Below are positions 27,336 through 35,666 of a DNA stretch of 64,000 nucleotides, in pieces (position 1 is the stretch's first letter; each line of letters begins with the position of its first letter). The stretch is from Methylobacterium oryzae. Lineage in GTDB: Bacteria > Pseudomonadota > Alphaproteobacteria > Rhizobiales > Beijerinckiaceae. Below the pieces are notes generated by a model, which was not told where the DNA came from, searched no databases, and worked only from the letters and a program-made list of their open reading frames with translations. The DNA lies in assembly GCF_021398735.1 (NCBI RefSeq), contig NZ_CP090349.1, positions 688,501 through 752,500 on the forward strand. The letters are read 5' to 3'. The position numbers were made by a program, and so were the translations under genes.

Positions 27336-28073
27336 ATGTTGCGCCCGGCTGGGACCCCGACGCCGATCGAGTCGTCGACGCCGCAGGATATGGTCGAGAC
27401 GCTGAACGAGGCGTTGGTCAAGACATTGCCGGCCCCGCGGCAGGCCGGCCCCGGCCTCCGGGCGAGCTGGGCGATGAAGCGCGTCCTCGACGCGACGATC
27501 GCGCTGACGGCGCTCTTCCTGCTTCTGCCCCTGCTGCTGTTCATCGCCCTGCTGATCTGGGGCAGCGACGGCCGGTCGCCGATCTTCCGACACAAGCGCC
27601 TCGGCCGGCACGGGCGCCCCTTCGGATGCCTGAAGTTCCGGTCCATGGTCGCGGACGGCGACGCGGTGCTGGCGCGGCATTTCGCCGAGAATCCCGATGC
27701 TCGGGCGGAGTGGGAGGCGTCCTTCAAGCTCACCCACGATCCCCGCGTCACGGCGCTGGGCCATGTCCTGCGCAAGACGTCCCTCGACGAGCTGCCGCAG
27801 CTCTGGAACGTGCTGCGCGGCGAGATGAGCCTCGTGGGGCCGCGGCCGATCGTCCAGGCCGAGGTCGTGCGCTACGGCGCCGACTTCACCGCCTGCTTCT
27901 CCGTTCCGCCGGGCCTGACCGGCCTCTGGCAGGTCTCCGGGCGCAGCGACACGGGCTACGCCGAGCGCGTCGCCCTCGATTGCGCCTATGCCAGCCAGTG
28001 GAGCCTCCGCCGCGACCTCGCCATCCTGCTCAAGACGGTTCCGGCCGTGCTGAGCCAGCGCGGCAGCCGCTAG
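27336..28073 (+). CDS. exoY: exopolysaccharide priming sugar transferase (ExoY/WcaJ family)
   Basis: A 245-residue polyprenyl-phosphate hexose-1-phosphate transferase. It has one N-terminal membrane segment (DATIALTALFLLLPLLLFIA), then FRHKRLGRHGRPFGCLKFRSM, LRKTSLDELPQLWNVLRGEMSLVGPRP and PPGLTGLWQVSGRS, all signatures of the family. It should transfer Gal- or Glc-1-phosphate to undecaprenyl phosphate and start each repeat unit. The ATG follows CAAGGAG with 5 bases spacing. It lacks the long multi-TM region of WbaP, like S. meliloti ExoY. Confidence 0.9.
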   Translation: MLRPAGTPTPIESSTPQDMVETLNEALVKTLPAPRQAGPGLRASWAMKRVLDATIALTALFLLLPLLLFIALLIWGSDGRSPIFRHKRLGRHGRPFGCLKFRSMVADGDAVLARHFAENPDARAEWEASFKLTHDPRVTALGHVLRKTSLDELPQLWNVLRGEMSLVGPRPIVQAEVVRYGADFTACFSVPPGLTGLWQVSGRSDTGYAERVALDCAYASQWSLRRDLAILLKTVPAVLSQRGSR

Positions 28074-28127
28074 GGCCATGACCGGGCGGCCGCGCCGCGC
28101 CCGCCGCGCCCGCCGCGGAGCGCGCCG

Positions 28128-28358
28128 ATGAAGGGCATGATGCTCAACGCCCTGCTGGGCGTGATGCTGGGCCGCTTCGGCTCCGTCTGGCGGCTGCTGG
28201 TCTTCGTCCCGATCGTCGCGGCCGAGGTCGGCTACGGCCTCCTCGTCTACAACCTGAGCGCCGGCGCGTGCCTGCGGCGCGGGACGGCGCTGCTGGTCTG
28301 CGGGCAACTGGCCTTCCTGCTCGGCGCCCTGCTGCGGCCCATCGCCAACGAGCGGTGA
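28128..28358 (+). CDS. small membrane protein, possible ExoX/SyrA-like exopolysaccharide repressor
   Basis: A 76-residue protein with two hydrophobic segments (LLVFVPIVAAEVGYGLLVY and GTALLVCGQLAFLLGALL). It lies 54 bases after exoY. Rhizobial ExoX/Psi proteins have similar size and topology, sit beside exoY and reduce its activity; the pattern Y-x-L-S...T-x-L-x-x-C-x-x-L is reminiscent of that family. Sequence similarity by eye is weak, so the role is a hypothesis. The gene itself looks real by codon use and position. Confidence 0.55.
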   Translation: MKGMMLNALLGVMLGRFGSVWRLLVFVPIVAAEVGYGLLVYNLSAGACLRRGTALLVCGQLAFLLGALLRPIANER

Positions 28359-28401
28359 GCCGTCCGGGCCCGGTGCGGCCCGGCGCGGCGAACCGGACAC
28401 G

Positions 28402-28503
28402 TCAGGCCGGATCCTCCTCGGCGGCCGGCGCCTGAAGGCAGAGCCGCCAGAACTCCACGAAGCCGGCGGCGTACGCGGCGATGACGAGGCTCGACCAATG
28501 CAT
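28402..28503 (-). CDS. 33-residue small protein candidate
   Basis: A short open frame (MHWSSLVIAAYAAGFVEFWR, then about 13 more residues ending EEDPA) lies alone between the small membrane protein and the GH16 gene. GGAG sits 8 bases before its ATG. The first 20 residues are hydrophobic with flanking polar residues, so it could be a membrane micropeptide. It is supported only by reading frame and ribosome site. Confidence 0.4.
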   Translation of the reverse strand: MHWSSLVIAAYAAGFVEFWRLCLQAPAAEEDPA

Positions 28504-28573
28504 CGCGTGGCTCCGGGCGCGTTCGAGGGCCCAGCCTGCCGCGGAGACGTTAAGATTTAGTCCGGCCCGGTGT

Positions 28574-28613
28574 CGGTTCCGGTGTCCGGAGCCCGGTTCC
28601 GGTGTCCGGAGTC
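28574..28613. repeat. two tandem 20-base repeats
   Basis: CGGTTCCGGTGTCCGGAGCC and a copy differing at one base are directly adjacent, flanked by further GGTGTCCGG-like fragments. The array lies about 70 bases beyond the 3' end of the GH16 gene. It may be a slippage product or a transcript-end structure. Confidence 0.7.
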
Positions 28614-28681
28614 CGGTGCGGTGTCATGTGTGGTCCGATGCCCGGGGCGGTCGCCGGTGCGGCGTCCGCCCGACGGTGCGG

Positions 28682-29548
28682 CTAGCGGCAGACGATCGAT
28701 TCCTTGAAGCCGCACGGATCGCCCATCCGGGTGAACGCGACCCGCTCGAACAGCGCGGTGACCGGCTGTCCCGAATACTCCGTCGGTCCGAGCCACGACG
28801 CGAAGTCCGGGCCCTGTCCCGACCAGACGCTGAGCATGATCTTGCTCGGATGGGAGGGAAGCGGCCGGTCGGGCGTGCCGACGACCTCGCGCAGCAGGCG
28901 TCCGTTGACGTACCAGCGCAGGCGGTCGGGCAGCCACTCGAAGGCGTAGTCCGCGGTGGTGGTCGCGGCGTCGAAGCCGAGGGCGTCGAGGCTGACGTGC
29001 TCGCCGACGCCGCCGACGAAGTAGTTGAGCTGGACCTTGCTCGTGTCCTTGCCGAGCCACTCGAAATCGATCTCGTCGTTCGTCCGCCGGTCGCCGTTGT
29101 CGGGGCCGTTATAGGTGAAGAACGCCGAGACCATGCCGGACCCGGTGCCCGCCCGCATCCGGACCTCGTAGGTGCCGTAGCCGTAGCGCTCGCGGGTCTG
29201 GATCTCGGCGCAGCTGAAGGGGCGCTCCTTGTAGGTGATGTCCGTCAGGGACAGCGAGAGTTCGCCGGGCGTCGCGATCCGGGCGCGGTGCTTCGACCAC
29301 GTGCAGCCCTGCCAGTCGCCGTTGACCCAGCCGTCCGAGACGTACCAGCGGCGTTCGTTCAGGGTGCTGAACAGCTCCACGAAGGATGCGCCGCCCTGGG
29401 CAGCCTGGGCCGCGGCGGGAGAGGCGGGAGAGGCGGCCTGGGCCGCGGCCGGCGGCGCGGCGGTCTCGCCCGCGCTCGCGGGATAGGCCTGCAGGAGAAG
29501 CGTCGCCGCCACGCAGAGGCGGCGGCCCGGGCCGGACCAGATCGTCAT
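28682..29548 (-). CDS. secreted glycoside hydrolase family 16 endoglycanase (ExoK-like)
   Basis: A 288-residue enzyme with a signal peptide (CVAATLLLQAYPASAG) and an Ala/Pro linker, then a GH16 domain. The catalytic motif is E159-I-D161-F-E163 within NDEIDFEWLG, the first Glu being the nucleophile and the last the acid/base. Among exo genes it most resembles ExoK, which trims the secreted polysaccharide and sets its chain length. The ATG at 29548 has GAGGA 7 bases upstream; a GTG two codons earlier is too close to that site. Confidence 0.87.
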   Translation of the reverse strand: MTIWSGPGRRLCVAATLLLQAYPASAGETAAPPAAAQAASPASPAAAQAAQGGASFVELFSTLNERRWYVSDGWVNGDWQGCTWSKHRARIATPGELSLSLTDITYKERPFSCAEIQTRERYGYGTYEVRMRAGTGSGMVSAFFTYNGPDNGDRRTNDEIDFEWLGKDTSKVQLNYFVGGVGEHVSLDALGFDAATTTADYAFEWLPDRLRWYVNGRLLREVVGTPDRPLPSHPSKIMLSVWSGQGPDFASWLGPTEYSGQPVTALFERVAFTRMGDPCGFKESIVCR

Positions 29549-29754
29549 GCGCACGTCCTCAAACCAGTCGCCGCAGGATCGCGGCGGCGCGCATCGTAGC
29601 GGCGGGGGCGGCTCCGGCCGGGGATCATTCGGACGATCCGGCCCGGGGCCGGCCCACTCCTTTCGGACGATCTCGCGCGCCGCGCCGGGATCGCCCTACC
29701 GTGCCGGCGGACCGGCCGCGGTGCGGACCGGCCGGAGAGTCGCGGAGTCGTCCG

Positions 29755-30780
29755 GTGCGCAGCTTAGAGGCCTCGTCCCCCGTCCCGGAGGTCTGCGTCA
29801 TCATCGCGGCCCGGGACGCCGCGGACACGATCGCGACCGCCGTCGCCTCGGCGCTCCGGCAGCCGGAGGTCGCCGAGGTCATCGTCGTGGACGACGCCTC
29901 CGCGGACCCGACCGGCGCGGCCGCCGCGGCGGCCGACGACGGTACCGGCCGCCTGCGGATTATCCGGCTCACCGAGAATGTCGGACCCGCCGAGGCCCGG
30001 AACCGCGCCATCGCGGCCGCCCGCGCCCCGCTGCTCTGCATCCTCGACGCCGACGACTACTTCCTCGAGGGCCGGCTCGGCCGGCTCCTCTCCGCGCCCC
30101 GGACCTGGGATCTGATCGCCGACGACATCGTCATGGTCCGCGGCCGCGAGGCGGCCTCCGCCGCCGGCCTCGTCACCGGACCGGGGCGGCCGCAGCGGCT
30201 CACCCTCGCGGCCTTCGTGACCGGCAACATCCCCCGTCCCGGCGCGAGCCGGCGCGAGCTCGGCTTCCTGAAGCCGATCATGCGGCGGGGTTTCCTGGAC
30301 CGGCAGGGGCTGCGCTACGACGCGCGCCTGCGGCTCGGGGAGGATTACGCCCTCTACGTCGAGGCGCTGGCGGCCGGGGCGGTGTTCGCCGTGACCGCGC
30401 CCTGCGGCTACGTCGCGGTCGAGCGGTCGAACTCGCTGAGCGCGCAGCACCGGACGGACGACCTCGGGGCGATGCTGGCCTTCGACGACGCCATGCTGGG
30501 CCGGCCGGGTCTCGCCCCGGAGGCGCGGGTGGCCCTCCGGGCCCACCGCGCCGCCACGGCGCGGCGCTGGCAGCACCGGCGCGTCCTCGACCGGCGGCGC
30601 GCCCAGGGCTACGCGGCGGCCCTGCGGGAGCTGCTCGGCACGCCCCTGGCGTGGCGCCACATCCTGTCGGTGACCCTGGCGGACAAGCTCGCGCGCCTCG
30701 TGCCCGCGTCCGTGCCGGAGCGGGAGACCGGTCCGCGCCTGCTCCTCGGACCGGAGCGCCGCCTCGAGCCGGCGCGCTGA
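29755..30780 (+). CDS. family 2 glycosyltransferase, ExoU-like
   Basis: A 341-residue GT2 enzyme: VCVIIAARDAADTIATAV, EVIVVDDASADPTG, then DDGTGRLRIIRL, NVGPAEARNRAI and ILDADDYFLEGRL. This combination resembles succinoglycan glucosyltransferase ExoU, which acts late in repeat-unit assembly. It is paralogous to the ExoO-like gene at 23904. The GTG at 29755 follows GGAG with 7 bases spacing. Divergent from the GH16 gene across about 200 bases. Confidence 0.8.
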   Translation: MRSLEASSPVPEVCVIIAARDAADTIATAVASALRQPEVAEVIVVDDASADPTGAAAAAADDGTGRLRIIRLTENVGPAEARNRAIAAARAPLLCILDADDYFLEGRLGRLLSAPRTWDLIADDIVMVRGREAASAAGLVTGPGRPQRLTLAAFVTGNIPRPGASRRELGFLKPIMRRGFLDRQGLRYDARLRLGEDYALYVEALAAGAVFAVTAPCGYVAVERSNSLSAQHRTDDLGAMLAFDDAMLGRPGLAPEARVALRAHRAATARRWQHRRVLDRRRAQGYAAALRELLGTPLAWRHILSVTLADKLARLVPASVPERETGPRLLLGPERRLEPAR

Positions 30781-30811
30781 GCCGGCGCCGGGCCGGGCCG
30801 ACAGCGGCGCG

Positions 30812-31114
30812 TCAGCGCTCCTCCCTGCGCGCCCGCACGGCCGCCACGTCGGACCGGACCTCGTCCAGCGCGCTGCGGACCCGCTCCAGGGCCGTCGAGA
30901 CCGTCGCGTCCAGGTCCGGATCGACGGCGTCCGGCGCCGTGCCGTGACGGAAGCCGTCCAGCAGGTAGGGCATCATCTTGCCGTGGAGCGCCGTGTAGGC
31001 ACCGGGACTGGACAACTCGTAGACGACCGCGAGAGCGTGATAGGCTCGGACGAGAACCTCGAGCGCGACATCCGCGCTGCGCGCCCCCCGATCGCAATCA
31101 TCGTTGCCCATCAT
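30812..31114 (-). CDS. unknown small protein, paralogue of the adjacent upstream gene
   Basis: A 100-residue protein if it starts at the first of two adjacent ATG codons (31114). VALEVLVRAYHALAVVYELS followed by PGAYTALHGKMMPYLLDGF aligns with VALDMV/GRAYLALALLYET and PGEFVDVQQKIRAFVEDNF of the gene at 31287. The C-terminal third is helical and charged. No family is recognised. The ribosome site is weak and a start at 31162 is possible. The strongly conserved core between two neighbours argues that both are real. Confidence 0.65.
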   Translation of the reverse strand: MMGNDDCDRGARSADVALEVLVRAYHALAVVYELSSPGAYTALHGKMMPYLLDGFRHGTAPDAVDPDLDATVSTALERVRSALDEVRSDVAAVRARREER

Positions 31115-31286
31115 CGTGCTTGATAATTTATTGCTGCCCCGTCCGCCGGGTAACATGCCCACTTAAGACTGTCGACGTCGGGAGCCATTGCAATCTTCGA
31201 TCCCCTATGGCGCGGGGCCGTTTATCCGCGCGCCATGGCTCGACTGCAACAGTCGCTGAATAGCGGGGGGCAATTCAAGGTCTCGT

Positions 31287-31592
31287 CTAGCCACGGAGCT
31301 GCCGCGTCGGCCGGATCATTGTGGCGATCTTGGTCTCGACCTCGACCAAAACGCTGTTCACAAGGTGAAGGGCGCCGTCAACTGTACCGGTTGTCAGGCT
31401 CTCGTCGCGGCTCGTCTCCTGGATGATGCGGAAATTGTCCTCGACGAACGCGCGGATCTTCTGCTGGACGTCGACGAACTCTCCCGGATGGGCCGTCTCG
31501 TAGAGGAGCGCCAGGGCCAGGTAGGCGCGCCCCACCATGTCCAGCGCCAGGGTCGTGCTGACCTCAGAATGTCCGGCGTCCGGGGGCGACAC
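31287..31592 (-). CDS. unknown small protein, paralogue of the adjacent downstream gene
   Basis: A 101-residue, largely helical protein. The core GRAYLALALLYETAHPGEF is shared with the neighbour at 30812 (RAYHALAVVYELSSPGAY). No signal peptide or membrane segment. The GTG start at 31592 has AGGAAAT about 11 bases upstream. It lies upstream of its paralogue on the same strand, separated by about 170 bases with some AT-rich sequence. Function unknown; the setting is exopolysaccharide synthesis. Confidence 0.65.
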   Translation of the reverse strand: MSPPDAGHSEVSTTLALDMVGRAYLALALLYETAHPGEFVDVQQKIRAFVEDNFRIIQETSRDESLTTGTVDGALHLVNSVLVEVETKIATMIRPTRQLRG

Positions 31593-31910
31593 GACGACTG
31601 AATTTCCTGTCGGATGTTAGTTATTTACACTATCACGGACTTTATTCGGCGCCAACCGCGCCGATGATCGGTGATGTGGATTCTGCATTGATTCCCGTCG
31701 ACCGTGGGCCGGTCCTCGGCGGGGCGGTCGGTGCCCGGTCGGAGCGCCGACACGACGCGCGCGGGCGCCGCGCCTGCCAGCAATCCTCGCCACAGTGATC
31801 AACGGACCGCCGGCAGGCCGGTCCGGGTAAGCCGGGCTCGGGTTGGTGAGACGCATCCCGTCGCGTGCGGCGCGGGCTCCGTGACCGTCCCGGGCCGATC
31901 GCGCGCGGCG
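31593..31910. other. 318-base intergenic region with a short hairpin
   Basis: No supported gene. 31615-31650 is AT-rich (TTAGTTATTTACACTATCA) and is the likely promoter region of the small gene at 31287. TCGGCGC/GCGCCGA with a 5-base loop lies at 31646-31664. The rest is GC-rich without clear features. Confidence 0.5.
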
Positions 31911-32138
31911 TTAACGGCCGGCGGTGGCCCGGCGCTCGGCGCGGTCTTGGCCCGGCGCCAGATCCTGCGCGATCCGCAGCTTGAGCGCGAGGATCCGGTT
32001 GTGTCGCGCCATCGCGAGGAGCGACTCGGCGGTCCCGACATCGCCGCGCATCCGCAGCGCGTGGGCGGCCAGCGCCATCTGGGCAGCCATCGCGTCCGCC
32101 TGGCGGGCGGCGTGCGGGACGTTCTGGGAGAGGGGCAT
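31911..32138 (-). CDS. small helical hypothetical protein
   Basis: A 75-residue frame, MPLSQNVPHAARQADAMAAQ and onwards, Ala-rich and amphipathic, ending with several Arg. Codon positions look protein-like, but the ribosome site before the ATG is poor (CCGGA). I do not recognise a family; it could be a chance frame. Confidence 0.4.
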   Translation of the reverse strand: MPLSQNVPHAARQADAMAAQMALAAHALRMRGDVGTAESLLAMARHNRILALKLRIAQDLAPGQDRAERRATAGR

Positions 32139-32238
32139 TCCGGATGGCCACGGTTCGAGGGCTCAGCCGATCCTCCGGACGATCCGTTAACGATATCTTA
32201 ATGGCCGCACCCCCGCGCCGTCCGAGCGGCGCGGGCCG

Positions 32239-32460
32239 TCACTTCCGGATGGGCAGGCGGCCGACCAGCCAGCCCTCCTCGTTGCGCACGAGGAGGGTCC
32301 AGGGCGGCTCCCGGCCGTTTCCCGTAATCTCGTCGGCCATCTCGGCGATCACGCTACGCGCCTCGATCAGGGCTTCCTCGAGGCCAGCGGCCTCGACCCC
32401 CACGTGGTCGTGGATCGTCTCCTCGGCATTTGCGATCTCGAAGTAGAAACGCGCCGCCAA
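32239..32460 (-). CDS. DUF6894 family protein, copy 2
   Basis: A 73-residue paralogue of the protein at 25479: ARFYFEIANAEETIHDHVGV, then EARSVIAEMADEI and WTLLVRNEEG. The TTG start at 32460 is fixed by GGAGGAGAA about 5 bases upstream and gives exactly the same length as copy 1. Function unknown. It is divergent from ugd across about 400 bases. Confidence 0.78.
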   Translation of the reverse strand: MAARFYFEIANAEETIHDHVGVEAAGLEEALIEARSVIAEMADEITGNGREPPWTLLVRNEEGWLVGRLPIRK

Positions 32461-32866
32461 CAGGGTTCTCCTCCGCCGGAACTCTTCGGGGAGTTCAGTT
32501 CTATAGACCGGTGTTAGCATCTTAGCCGTTCGCGCTCCCGGACAAAGCGGTCGGGAAAAAGCAGCCTGTCTTTGACAATTCGGGTGATGCGCCGGGAAAA
32601 TGTTCGCGCGATCGTCGACCGGCGCCGCCGGATCAGCCGAATGGCGTAGCCGCCCGGCCGCCGCCATGGCCAGATGGCGATGTAAGGCGCGGTTCGGGGC
32701 GGCCCGGCTGCCGGTTCGGGACGGGCCGCGGCGGGGTCGGGCCGGTCGGGCCGAATCGTCGCCGCTACGCCCGATCGGCAGAGCCGCGTACGCCTAAGAT
32801 ATGATGTTGGTGGCCCTGTCGGGCCGCCGTAGACCCGAGCGTCGGTGCGATCGCGGCGAGGATTCC
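32461..32866. other. 406-base divergent intergenic region before ugd
   Basis: No supported gene. A moderately AT-rich patch (about 32495-32585) near the DUF6894 gene is a likely promoter. The part next to ugd is GC-rich; AAGATATGATG at about 32795 is the only AT-rich hexamer-like stretch near ugd. Confidence 0.5.
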
Positions 32867-34252
32867 ATGAACATCACGATGGTCGGGTCGGGCTATGTCG
32901 GTCTGGTCTCTGGCGCGTGCTTTGCGGATTTCGGCCACACGGTCGTGTGCGTCGACAGCAATCGCGGCCGGATCGACGCGCTGAATGCCGGCCGGATGCC
33001 GATCTACGAGCCGGGCCTCGAGGCCCTGGTCGCCGAGAACGTCCGCCAGGACCGCCTGTCCTTCATCACCGACCTGGAGACGGCGGTCGGTCAGGCTGAC
33101 GCGGTCTTCATCGCGGTGGGCACGCCCTCCCGCCGCGGCGACGGCTTCGCCGACCTGAGCTACGTCTACGCGGCCGCCCGCAGCATCGCGCGCGCGCTGC
33201 GCGGCTTCACGGTGGTGGTGACCAAGTCGACCGTGCCGGTGGGCACCGGCGACGAGGTCGAGCGCATCATCCGCGAGACCAACCCCGAGGCGCAGTTCGC
33301 GGTCGTCTCGAACCCCGAGTTCCTGCGCGAGGGCGCGGCCATCGCCGACTTCAAGCGCCCCGACCGCATCGTCGTCGGCACCGACGAGCCGCGGGCCGTG
33401 GCGGTCATGGAGCAGATCTACCGCCCGCTCTACCTCAACGCCGCGCCGATCGTCGCGATGAGCCGCCGGACGGCCGAGCTGACCAAGTACGCGGCGAACG
33501 CGTTCCTCGCGGCGAAGATCACGTTCATCAACGAGGTGGCGGATCTGTGCGAGGCGGTGGGCGCGGACGTGCAGGCGGTGGCGCGCGGCATCGGCCTGGA
33601 CAACCGGATTGGGTCGAAGTTCCTGCATGCCGGGCCGGGCTACGGCGGCTCGTGCTTCCCCAAGGACACGCTGGCCCTAGTCAAGACCGCGCAGGATGCG
33701 GGCACCCCGCTGCGGCTGGTCGAGACGGTGGTGGCGGTCAACGACCAGCGCAAGCGCGCGATGGCGCGCAAGGTGATCAAGGCCTGCGGCGGGTCGGTGC
33801 GCGGCCGGACGGTGGCGCTGCTGGGCCTGACCTTCAAGCCGAACACCGACGACATGCGCGACGCGCCCGCGCTGGCGATCGTGGCGGGTCTGCAGGACGC
33901 CGGCGCCGTAATCCGCGCCTACGATCCCGAGGGCATGGAGCAGGCGCGCCCGCTCCTGCCCGGCGTCGCCTTCGCGGAGGATGCCTACCACTGTGCCGAG
34001 GGCGCCGACGCGCTGGTCCTCGTCACCGAGTGGGACGCGTTCCGGGCCCTCGACCTCGACCGGCTGCGGGCGGCGATGCAGCGACCGGTCCTCGTGGATC
34101 TCCGCAACGTCTACCGGGCCGCCGACGTCCGGGCGCACGGCTTCGCCTACAGCAGCGTGGGCCGCCCTGACGAACCCGGTGACCAGCCCGGCGACGAGTC
34201 CGAGATCCCGCCGGCTCTGCCCCCCGCCGACGCCGTCGCCGGGACCGCGTGA
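32867..34252 (+). CDS. ugd: UDP-glucose 6-dehydrogenase
   Basis: A 461-residue NAD-dependent enzyme making UDP-glucuronate. The Rossmann motif is GSGYVGLVSG (7-16), with FIAVGTPSRRGDG, STVPVGTGDEV and the catalytic Cys263 in GPGYGGSCFPKDT; GLTFKPNTDDMRDAPA marks the C-terminal domain. It matches TuaD/Ugd rather than the UDP-GlcNAc dehydrogenase class. The last ~25 residues are an acidic Pro-rich tail not needed for the fold. A strong hairpin follows 8 bases after the stop. Confidence 0.95.
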   Translation: MNITMVGSGYVGLVSGACFADFGHTVVCVDSNRGRIDALNAGRMPIYEPGLEALVAENVRQDRLSFITDLETAVGQADAVFIAVGTPSRRGDGFADLSYVYAAARSIARALRGFTVVVTKSTVPVGTGDEVERIIRETNPEAQFAVVSNPEFLREGAAIADFKRPDRIVVGTDEPRAVAVMEQIYRPLYLNAAPIVAMSRRTAELTKYAANAFLAAKITFINEVADLCEAVGADVQAVARGIGLDNRIGSKFLHAGPGYGGSCFPKDTLALVKTAQDAGTPLRLVETVVAVNDQRKRAMARKVIKACGGSVRGRTVALLGLTFKPNTDDMRDAPALAIVAGLQDAGAVIRAYDPEGMEQARPLLPGVAFAEDAYHCAEGADALVLVTEWDAFRALDLDRLRAAMQRPVLVDLRNVYRAADVRAHGFAYSSVGRPDEPGDQPGDESEIPPALPPADAVAGTA

Positions 34253-34260
34253 GGCGGGGC

Positions 34261-34283
34261 CGGGCCCGCGGAACGCGGGCCCG
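34261..34283 (+). terminator. terminator-like hairpin after ugd
   Basis: CGGGCCCGCG/CGCGGGCCCG is a perfect 10-bp stem with a GAA loop, 8 bases after the ugd stop. There is no U-tract, as is common in very GC-rich genomes. Confidence 0.7.
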
Positions 34284-34588
34284 TCGTCGCCCGGCGCCGG
34301 TGAGGGCGGCGGACGGGAGCCCCGCCGATCCGCTGGACGATCACCCGTACGAGCGACCCGGCGCGCGGCCGCTCCGGCCGCGGTGACCGCGCCGGCGCGC
34401 GGGGCGAGAGGACGGGGAGGCCGATCCGCGGCGTCGGGACCGGGCCGGTGGCGCCGCGCCGATCCGCCGACCGCTTGGCGGGACGGTCGGACGCGAAACG
34501 GGTCCCCTCGCGGGCCGCCCGGGCAGGCGATCCACGAGGAGACCCCGAAGCTCCGTCCGGCCGCGCCGGACCGAATTTCTGCCAGGGC

Positions 34589-34608
34589 GGCCCCGCCGCG
34601 GCGGGGCC
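34589..34608 (-). terminator. terminator-like hairpin after the LuxR-type gene
   Basis: A perfect 20-base palindrome, stem GGCCCCGC/GCGGGGCC with a CGCG centre, lies 13 bases beyond the stop of the regulator gene on the minus strand. No U-tract follows. Confidence 0.65.
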
Positions 34609-34621
34609 GGCGCCCGAGCGA

Positions 34622-35449
34622 TCAGGCCGCCGGAGCCTTCACGCTCGCCAGGCTGGAATCTTCCCGGAGGAAGTACTTGTTGGTCAGGTAGGCGACCTCG
34701 GTCCGGTTCTTGGCCTTGAGCTTCTTCATGATGTTGCGGACGTGAACCTTCACGGTGCTCTCGCACATGTTGAGTTCGTACGCGATGATCTTGTTCGGCG
34801 TCCCCTTCCGGAGCGCCCGCGCCACGCAGAGCTGCCGCGGCGAGAAGATGTCGTCGTCCCCGGCCTCGACCGGCTCGTCCACCTTGATGTTGGCCAGCAG
34901 GGGGAGGAGGCATTCGGCCGGGATGTAGACGCCGCCGGCCTGCACGAGCTGGAGCGCCTGCAGGGCGATGTCCACGGAGGTCGTCGTCGGGATGTAGCCT
35001 TTGACGCCGAGCTTGATGATCCGCACGATCTGGTCGAGGTTCTCGCCGTCCGAGATGACGGCCACCGGCGGAGCGCCGGCCTCGCCCTGCAGGAACGCCA
35101 GTTCCCGCGTGATCTCGGTCCATTCGGTCTCGGTCAGGTTGCCGTCGGGCCGGCAGAGCACGACCACGCTCGCGGCGACGAACGGCGTCTGCCGCTTCCA
35201 CGATTCGATGTCCGCGAAGACTTCGAACGACGTCTGCCGGTCGGCCTCGCTGAGCGAGGCGGCGAGGCATCGGCCGACGAGCTGGCGTCGATCGATGATG
35301 ACGATGCGGCTGGCGCGGCCCCGGGACTGGTCCCGTTGCTCGACGACGACCGGGTTGTCACCGGCATGTGCACCCGAAAAGCCGCGGCGGCTTTCGGCCG
35401 TGTCCCGCTCAACGAGGGTGAGCGCGTCTCGAGTACCAAGACTGGCCAT
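34622..35449 (-). CDS. LuxR/NarL-type regulator with degenerate receiver domain
   Basis: A 275-residue DNA-binding protein. Residues ~48-172 have a receiver-like fold (ASRIVIIDRRQLVGRCLAAS, VVVLCRPDG, LGVKGYIP with the conserved Lys150), but the phosphoacceptor Asp appears replaced (Cys99 region) and the acidic pair is reduced to one Asp, so activation by ordinary phosphotransfer is unlikely. Residues ~200-260 are the LuxR helix-turn-helix (FSPRQLCVARALRKGTPNK, CESTVKVHVRNIMKKL). A perfect AAAGGAGGTAA site lies before the ATG. It is probably a regulator of the surrounding exopolysaccharide genes (inference). Confidence 0.85.
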   Translation of the reverse strand: MASLGTRDALTLVERDTAESRRGFSGAHAGDNPVVVEQRDQSRGRASRIVIIDRRQLVGRCLAASLSEADRQTSFEVFADIESWKRQTPFVAASVVVLCRPDGNLTETEWTEITRELAFLQGEAGAPPVAVISDGENLDQIVRIIKLGVKGYIPTTTSVDIALQALQLVQAGGVYIPAECLLPLLANIKVDEPVEAGDDDIFSPRQLCVARALRKGTPNKIIAYELNMCESTVKVHVRNIMKKLKAKNRTEVAYLTNKYFLREDSSLASVKAPAA

Positions 35450-35666
35450 AGAAAATTACCTCCTTTCGAAGGAAGCCGAATGTCAGCGATGACGGGATAC
35501 CCAATGCGCTCGCCGACGGCGTGACACTGAGATACGCGGTGGCGCCGGTCGCCTTGGGGCGATTGCCGATGACCACGGATACAATGCTAGCTTTCGTAAA
35601 ATCGTCTGTAAATACCCTATTTGAATCTTAACCCTTAAATTGCAGGGCTAAATACAATCATCGCGC

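Larger units (their letters stand above)
34253..34621. other. 369-base convergent intergenic region between ugd and the LuxR-type gene
   Basis: No supported gene. It begins and ends with strong GC-rich hairpins (34261-34283 and 34589-34608), one for each convergent transcript. The middle is GC-rich without other visible structure. Confidence 0.6.
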
